In this document: in pieces, positions 41,727-46,073 of the stretch
Layout: every line of letters starts with the position of its first letter
Numbering within the stretch: position 1 is the first letter of the stretch
Assembly (NCBI GenBank): GCA_947470805.1
Contig: CANIVU010000067.1
Coordinates: forward strand, 1-46,073
DNA: 46,073 bases
Origin: Acidobacteriota bacterium
GTDB taxonomy: Bacteria; Acidobacteriota; Terriglobia; Bryobacterales; Bryobacteraceae
Direction: 5' to 3'
Made by a program: the position numbers and the translations under genes
Notes under the pieces: generated by a model
Database searches by the model: none
Seen by the model: the letters and a program-made list of their open reading frames with translations, nothing else
What the model was told of the DNA's origin: nothing

Positions 41727-42128
41727 CTAAACAAAATCAGGAGGAGGCCGCTGGAACCGCGCCGCGTCGTAGCCCGTAGCCACCACCGCCGGTCCGTCCG
41801 CAAAAACCCGGGAGTCCACCGCGTCCAACCAAGCAATCGATGCCAACGGCGCCATCACCGCCACGCCCGCATCCACCGCCACCACCGGCGTTCCCGCACA
41901 AGCCATCCCGCACGGATGTCCCGCGCGAACCGACGGCCCGGCGCCCATCGGCTTCCGCCGGCAACACGAATCGCGCCCATGCTTGCAGCAAGCCATTCCG
42001 GCCATGCCATCGGTCGCCGCCAACGCCACCACCGGCACCAGTTGCCCCAACAAAAACAGCGCAAGCAACCACAGCGCCGGAATACGGCGACGGCCTCGAG
42101 CAGCGCAAGTAGAAGCAGCGTCCATCAT
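41727..42128 (-). CDS. small Cys-rich membrane or exported protein
   Basis: It reads about 133 residues from ATG 42128 (other starts at 42164 or 42125 are possible). A basic start RGRRRIPALW is followed by one hydrophobic segment LLALFLLGQLVPVVALA. A Cys/Met-rich part follows (MACCKHGRDSCCRR, HPCGMACAG), then a hydrophobic stretch and the end RFQRPPPDFV. The paired Cys with Met and His suggests metal (copper) binding; this is inference. It lies directly upstream of the sialidase-like gene. Confidence 0.55.
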   Translation of the reverse strand: MMDAASTCAARGRRRIPALWLLALFLLGQLVPVVALAATDGMAGMACCKHGRDSCCRRKPMGAGPSVRAGHPCGMACAGTPVVAVDAGVAVMAPLASIAWLDAVDSRVFADGPAVVATGYDAARFQRPPPDFV

Positions 42129-42197
42129 GCAAACGAGCAATACCAGAGTAGGCCCCGCCCCCAACGCCAGTCAATCCGCATACCATGGAAGCAAATC

Positions 42198-43604
42198 ATG
42201 CGCCCCCTCTTCTTCCTCCTCCCAGCGCTACTTCTCCCCGCCGCCGACTGGCCCCAATTCCGCGGCCCCAACGGCTCCGGCCTCTGCCCCGCCTGCGGCC
42301 CCCTCCCCACCGAATTCGGCCCCACGAAAAACGTCCTCTGGAAAACCGAGATCCCCGAAGGCAAATCCTCCCCCGTCATCATCGGCGACAAAATCTTCCT
42401 CACCGCCTCGGAAGGCGACGAACTCCTCACCCTCTGCCTCAACCGCCAAACCGGCAAACTCCTCTGGCGCCAAGCCATCCGCGCCCCGAAACGCGACGTC
42501 CAGAACCCCCTCAACCACCGCGCCGCGCCCACCGTCGCCACTGGCCCCAACGCCGTCTTCTCCTTCTTCGCCGACTACGGCCTCGTCGCCTACACGCAAG
42601 ACGGCAAGCCCCTCTGGCAGCTCACCCTTGGCCCGTTCAATAGTCAACACGGCCTCGTCGCCTCCCCCGTCTACGCCGACGGCAAACTCGTCCTCGTCGC
42701 GGACCAGGACACCGACGCATACATCCTCGCCGTCCACGCCGCCACAGGCAAAATCGCCTGGAAATCCCCCCGCGAAGTCATCAACGGCTACGCCACGCCC
42801 ATCATCCACCGCCCCGCAAAAGGCCCCGCCCAGGTCATCGCCCCCGGCTCCTACCAGCTCACCGCCTACTCCCTCACCGATGGCGAAGCCGTCTGGTTCG
42901 TCCGCGGCCTCACCTGCCAGCCCAAGTCCGCCCCCACCATCGACGGCGACACCCTCTACTTCTCCGGCTGGACCCCCGGCAACGACTCCGGCCAGCAAGT
43001 CGAACTCCCCTCCTACGCCGAAGTCGCCGCCAAGGCCGACGCCAACCACGACGGCAAATTCTCCCCCGAAGAGCTCCCCCAACCCTGGAAGCCTACCGGC
43101 ACCTGGCGAGCCGTCGATCTCGACCGCGACGGCCTGCTCAACGAACGCGAGTGGAACTTCTTCCGCACCCGCCGAGCCTCCCGCAACGCCGCCATGGCCA
43201 TCAAGCTCGGAGGCCAAGGCAACGTCACCGACACCCACGTTCTCTGGAAGTACGAAAAATCCCTCCCCGACGTCCCCTCCCCGCTGGTCTACAACAACGT
43301 CGTCTACCTCTTCCGCAGCGGCGGCATTCTCACCACCCTCGAACCCAAAACCGGCAAGGTGCTCAAGCAAGGCCGCCTAACCGGAGCCCTCGAAGACTAC
43401 TACGCGTCCCCCGTCGCCGCCGACGGTAAAGTCTACATCCCCAGCGAGCACGGCAAAGTCGTCGTCCTCCGCGCCGCCGGCGACTGGGAGGTCCTGGCCA
43501 TCAACGATTTCGACGCCGACATCTACGCCACCCCCGCCATCATCGACGGCAAACTGTACGTCCGCACCGCCAAAGCACTCTACGCCATCGCCGCCCCGAA
43601 GTAG
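42198..43604 (+). CDS. PQQ-type beta-propeller protein with embedded EF-hands, secreted
   Basis: The start at ATG 42198 gives 468 residues with a signal peptide RPLFFLLPALLLPAADWP. WPQFRGPNGSG at the N-terminus and blade motifs such as TGKLLWRQ, DGKPLWQL, TGKIAWKSP and KTGKVLKQG mark a PQQ-like (BamB-type) propeller. Between blades, DANHDGKFSPEE (281-292) and DLDRDGLLNERE (307-318) are two canonical EF-hand loops. Proteins of this class are common in Planctomycetes and Acidobacteria and their role is unclear. The gene is divergent from the Cys-rich gene. Confidence 0.85.
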   Translation: MRPLFFLLPALLLPAADWPQFRGPNGSGLCPACGPLPTEFGPTKNVLWKTEIPEGKSSPVIIGDKIFLTASEGDELLTLCLNRQTGKLLWRQAIRAPKRDVQNPLNHRAAPTVATGPNAVFSFFADYGLVAYTQDGKPLWQLTLGPFNSQHGLVASPVYADGKLVLVADQDTDAYILAVHAATGKIAWKSPREVINGYATPIIHRPAKGPAQVIAPGSYQLTAYSLTDGEAVWFVRGLTCQPKSAPTIDGDTLYFSGWTPGNDSGQQVELPSYAEVAAKADANHDGKFSPEELPQPWKPTGTWRAVDLDRDGLLNEREWNFFRTRRASRNAAMAIKLGGQGNVTDTHVLWKYEKSLPDVPSPLVYNNVVYLFRSGGILTTLEPKTGKVLKQGRLTGALEDYYASPVAADGKVYIPSEHGKVVVLRAAGDWEVLAINDFDADIYATPAIIDGKLYVRTAKALYAIAAPK

Positions 43605-43617
43605 CGGCAATCAACGC

Positions 43618-43664
43618 TGCGGACTGGAGCCGGCAAGGGAAAGGCCGGCTCCACTTCGTCCGCA
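43618..43664 (+). terminator. long hairpin between convergent genes
   Basis: TGCGGAC/GTCCGCA encloses an inner GGAGCCGGC/GCCGGCTCC stem. It lies 13 bp after the propeller gene stop and 10 bp before the end of the convergent vWA gene. It may serve both strands, but T-runs are lacking. Confidence 0.5.
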
Positions 43665-43673
43665 ACCTCCGAT

Positions 43674-44444
43674 CTAACGCCGCAGTTTCCATCCCGCCAT
43701 CGCCGCCAGTCCCGCCCCCAGCAGCACCACCGTCGACGGCTCCGGTACATCCGCCGGTACGTTGTTCACTTCCCGCGCCAGCTTCAAATCAATTGCCGTC
43801 TGGAACGAGGCAAAATCCGCAGCCACCTCCACAAACCCGCCGGGCGACTTCAAATTGTCGTTGTAGTAGGTCTCCAGGCTCGGATCCCCCGATAGAATCG
43901 CCAACCCGTTGATCGTAATCCCCGCCCCGGAGATTGTGTCCCGCGTCGATTGCAACAACGCGCAAATCGTGTCGCTCGTAGTACAGCTCTGTTGGTTCTG
44001 ATACCCGTCACCCGACACATCGATGACCTTCTTCGTCGCGTCATAGCCGCTATTGGCAAACGACAAATAGGCCATGTTGATGCCGTCGATAATGTCCGTG
44101 CGCCCGCTCTCGGAACGCACCATCGTCGACATCATCGTGGCGAAATTGCTGGCTGACGCCGCATCGGTCAATAGCGTCCATCCATACGTCGCATGAGCCG
44201 AGGTCCCGAATTGAACCACATTGACGACCAACCCCCCGGAGTTGATGATCAGGTTCTGGATCGCACTGCTGTTAAATGAAGCCGCGTACGCCTGTCTCTG
44301 CAGATCGTAGTCCACGTCGGTAATGCTCCCGGACACGTCGATCACCAGGGACAGTTGGGTCCCCACGGTGACAATCGGCCCGGCCCGCAGCGGCACAAGT
44401 AGCGTCGAAATCGCCAGAATCATCGTAGTGGCAAGTCGTTTCAA
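43674..44444 (-). CDS. vWA-domain PEP-CTERM protein (DUF1194-like)
   Basis: This 256-residue protein has a signal peptide MKRLATTMILAISTLLVPLRA. The vWA domain has MIDAS DVSGSI (36-41), a SGRTDI loop and KKVIDVSGDG, resembling the DUF1194 group. It ends with a PEP-CTERM sorting signal VPEPSTVVLLGAGLAAM...LRR, so it is sorted and anchored by an exosortase. No exosortase is in this window. Confidence 0.85.
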   Translation of the reverse strand: MKRLATTMILAISTLLVPLRAGPIVTVGTQLSLVIDVSGSITDVDYDLQRQAYAASFNSSAIQNLIINSGGLVVNVVQFGTSAHATYGWTLLTDAASASNFATMMSTMVRSESGRTDIIDGINMAYLSFANSGYDATKKVIDVSGDGYQNQQSCTTSDTICALLQSTRDTISGAGITINGLAILSGDPSLETYYNDNLKSPGGFVEVAADFASFQTAIDLKLAREVNNVPADVPEPSTVVLLGAGLAAMAGWKLRR

Positions 44445-44484
44445 AACAGTTCCTCCTTAGGACGCGAGAATGCTCCTGCCAGAG

Positions 44485-44498
44485 TGTAAGCGCTTTCT
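44485..44498. promoter_or_regulatory. LacI/GalR-type operator-like palindrome
   Basis: TGTAAGCGCTTTCT has the central CG and near-dyad symmetry of LacI/GalR-family operators (it differs from TGTAAGCGCTTTCA only at the last base). It lies in the divergent vWA/MFS spacer. Confidence 0.4.
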
Positions 44499-44508
44499 GC
44501 ACAGAAAT

Positions 44509-44532
44509 ACGATAGATCTAAGGTACTATCGT
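44509..44532. promoter_or_regulatory. ACGATAG/CTATCGT dyad in the vWA-MFS spacer
   Basis: A perfect 7-bp inverted repeat with a 10-base spacer lies 65-88 bp upstream of the vWA start. The plus strand continues TAAGCCTTTTTTC, so it could also be read as a terminator, though no plus-strand gene lies nearby upstream. Confidence 0.4.
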
Positions 44533-44656
44533 TAAGCCTTTTTTCTCGCCGTGTAAGCCCTTGCTTTCACCCGGCTCGCAATCTGCCCCCCTCTGCCTGC
44601 CAAAACGGCTCCTCCGCCACCCCGCACGCCATTTCTGCGATATCGTATCCCTGCCC

Positions 44657-45862
44657 ATGCCCCGCCGCCACGTCATCCTCTCCCTCCTCGTCACGCTGTC
44701 GATGCTGACGTTCCTCGACCGCCTCTGCATCTCCGTCGCCGGCCCCCGCATGCAAGCCGAACTCAACATCCCCCCCGAACAATGGGGCTGGGTCCTCTCC
44801 GCCTTCGTCCTCTCGTACGGCCTCTTCGAAATCCCCACCGGCATCATGGGCGACCGCTCCGGCCAGCGCCCCGTCCTCACCCGCATCGTCCTCTGGTGGT
44901 CCGGCTTCACCGCCCTCACCGGCACCATGCAAAGCTTCCTCCCCCTCGCCATCACCCGCTTCCTCTTCGGCGCCGGCGAAGCCGGAGCCTACCCCAATAT
45001 GTCCGGCGTCGTCCGCCGCTGGTTCCCCGTCGACGAACGCGCCCGCGCCCAGGGCTACATCTGGGGCGCCAGCCGCTTCGGCGGCGCCCTCGCCCCGCTC
45101 CTCGTCGTCCCCCTCCAACGGGCCTACGGCTGGCGCGCCAGCTTCTACATCTTCGGCGCCGTCGGTGTCCTCTGGTGCGCCGCCTGGTGGTTCTACTACC
45201 GCGACGAAGGCGCCCCCTTCCCGCCCCAACCCCACACCGCCCCCGCCGGCCAAATGTTCGCCAAACCCCAGCTCTGGCTCATCCTCTGCATGTACGGCTC
45301 CTACGCCTGGGGCTCCTGGTTCTTCTTCGCCTGGCTGCCGACATTCCTCGTCAAAGGCCGCGGCTTCACCGAATCCGAAATGGCCATCGCCTCGTCCATC
45401 CCCTTCCTCCTCGGCACCGCCTCCAACATCGCCGGCGGCTACATCAGCGACGCCTCCATCCGCCTCTGGGGCCTGAAAAACGGACGCCGCCGCGTCGGCG
45501 TCTCCGCGCTAACAGTCTCAGCCGCCGCCCTCCTCGCCGCGGCCTTCACAACGGACCGCATTGCCACTGTCGCCCTCCTCGCCGCCAGCTTCGCCATCAT
45601 GGACCTCATGCTCCCCTCCGCCTGGGCAATATGCCTCGATATCGGCGGCAGCCACTCCGGCGCCGTCACCGGAGCCATGAACACCGCCGGCCAGCTCGGC
45701 GGCTTCCTCTGCACGTTGGTCTTCGGCTACGTCGTAAAATACTTCGACAGCTACAACGCGCCCCTCGTCGGGATCGCCGCCATGCTCACCCTCGCCGCCG
45801 TCCTCTTCTCCCGCATCGACTCGACCCAACCCCTCTTCCATGACCAACAGAATTCACGCTAA
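44657..45862 (+). CDS. MFS transporter, anion:cation symporter (sugar-acid) type
   Basis: The start at ATG 44657 gives 401 residues and about 12 membrane segments. Signature regions are FLDRLCISVAGPRMQAELN, FEIPTGIMGDRSGQR, GAGEAGAYPNMSGVVRRWFP and GAVTGAMNTAGQLGGF, all typical of the ACS family (glucarate, galactonate and hexuronate permeases). The exact substrate is unknown. Its last 23 bases overlap the RuBisCO-like gene, implying tight cotranscription and a shared catabolic purpose. Confidence 0.85.
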   Translation: MPRRHVILSLLVTLSMLTFLDRLCISVAGPRMQAELNIPPEQWGWVLSAFVLSYGLFEIPTGIMGDRSGQRPVLTRIVLWWSGFTALTGTMQSFLPLAITRFLFGAGEAGAYPNMSGVVRRWFPVDERARAQGYIWGASRFGGALAPLLVVPLQRAYGWRASFYIFGAVGVLWCAAWWFYYRDEGAPFPPQPHTAPAGQMFAKPQLWLILCMYGSYAWGSWFFFAWLPTFLVKGRGFTESEMAIASSIPFLLGTASNIAGGYISDASIRLWGLKNGRRRVGVSALTVSAAALLAAAFTTDRIATVALLAASFAIMDLMLPSAWAICLDIGGSHSGAVTGAMNTAGQLGGFLCTLVFGYVVKYFDSYNAPLVGIAAMLTLAAVLFSRIDSTQPLFHDQQNSR

Positions 45863-46073
45863 ATACTGGATCGAGACCGCCGCGCCGCTCGAATCCGCCG
45901 CCGCCACCATGGCCGGCGAACAGTCCTCCGGCACCTTCGTCCGTGTCCCCGGCGAAACCGACGAACTTCGCGAACGCCACGCCGCCCGCGTCGAAGCCAT
46001 CCGCGAACTCTCGCCCGTCGACACTCCCTCCCTCCCTGGCGCAAAGAAAGGCCCGAAATACCACCGCGCCGAA
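45840..46073 (+). CDS. RuBisCO-like protein, N-terminal part (cut by window end)
   Basis: From ATG 45840, within the MFS 3' end, 78 codons are visible. The sequence AKYWIETAAPLESAAATMAG then EQSSGTFVRVPGETDELRER matches the N-terminal domain of RuBisCO large subunit family proteins of the non-carboxylating (form IV-like) sort. These include sugar-acid decarboxylases such as the 3-oxo-isoapionate type. The active-site domain is beyond the window, so the class is not decided. The coupling to a sugar-acid permease fits a catabolic role. Confidence 0.8.
   Translation, partial: MTNRIHAKYWIETAAPLESAAATMAGEQSSGTFVRVPGETDELRERHAARVEAIRELSPVDTPSLPGAKKGPKYHRAE

Noticed and set aside
41983-43380. 465-codon alternative frame over the PQQ propeller gene
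   Set aside because: Composed almost entirely of Pro/Ser/Thr/Ala from a shifted frame of high-GC coding sequence.

Overview
The window looks like a chromosomal segment of an acidobacterium of the Bryobacterales/Solibacterales (Bryobacter/Solibacter-like) group. The indicators are a protein ending in the Solibacter-type C-terminal domain (TIGR03437 type, 38273-40351), a PEP-CTERM protein, several Tad pseudopilin genes, an RpoB carrying an extra eight-cysteine insertion, high G+C and abundant secreted beta-propeller proteins. This assignment is inference from gene content, not from a search.

Layout. (a) 1-3670 is accessory and scarred: a 5'-truncated IS3-type transposase abuts the cut end of a SNF2-type helicase gene that follows a CopG-type gene. 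A gene-poor stretch comes next, then a NADAR-domain protein. (b) 4006-5075 holds two coupled lineage-type hypothetical genes, followed by a 96-bp tandem repeat. (c) 5536-6770 holds a KdgD-like sugar-acid dehydratase and a 44-residue basic protein with a TTG start. (d) 6807-14965 holds three TadE/TadG gene sets on the minus strand. Two are paralogous copies of TadE-TadE-TadG(vWA) with a shared upstream sequence element; the third is differently composed. (e) 15087-17746 holds a cyclase/SDR pair and a decayed secreted-protein gene.

(f) 17804-38271 is the informational core, almost all on the minus strand. In transcription order it runs rpsL-rpsG-fusA-tuf-rpmG-tRNA-Trp-secE-nusG-rplK, then a strong terminator. 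An interruption follows, made of an ABC transporter gene and a convergent SGNH-hydrolase gene. Then come rplA-rplJ-rplL-rpoB-rpoC and a UUCG-type terminator. The str and L11/rif clusters are therefore joined, but the normally inseparable rplK-rplA pair is split by about 3 kb. A sigma70-like promoter and a leader hairpin are visible in front of the displaced rplA.

(g) 38273-46073 holds secreted or envelope proteins: an Ig-like protein, a sialidase-like propeller, a cysteine-rich small protein, a PQQ-type propeller with embedded EF-hands and a vWA PEP-CTERM protein. It ends with a catabolic pair in which an MFS sugar-acid transporter overlaps the start of a RuBisCO-like protein cut by the window edge.

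No completely new multi-gene system can be claimed from sequence reading alone. The best candidates for something under-described are the two-domain NADAR protein, the zinc-ribbon-like insertion in RpoB, the split L11/L1 operon with its relocated leader, the small protein and hairpin in the rpsL leader, and the triplicated TadE/TadG locus with its shared upstream element.
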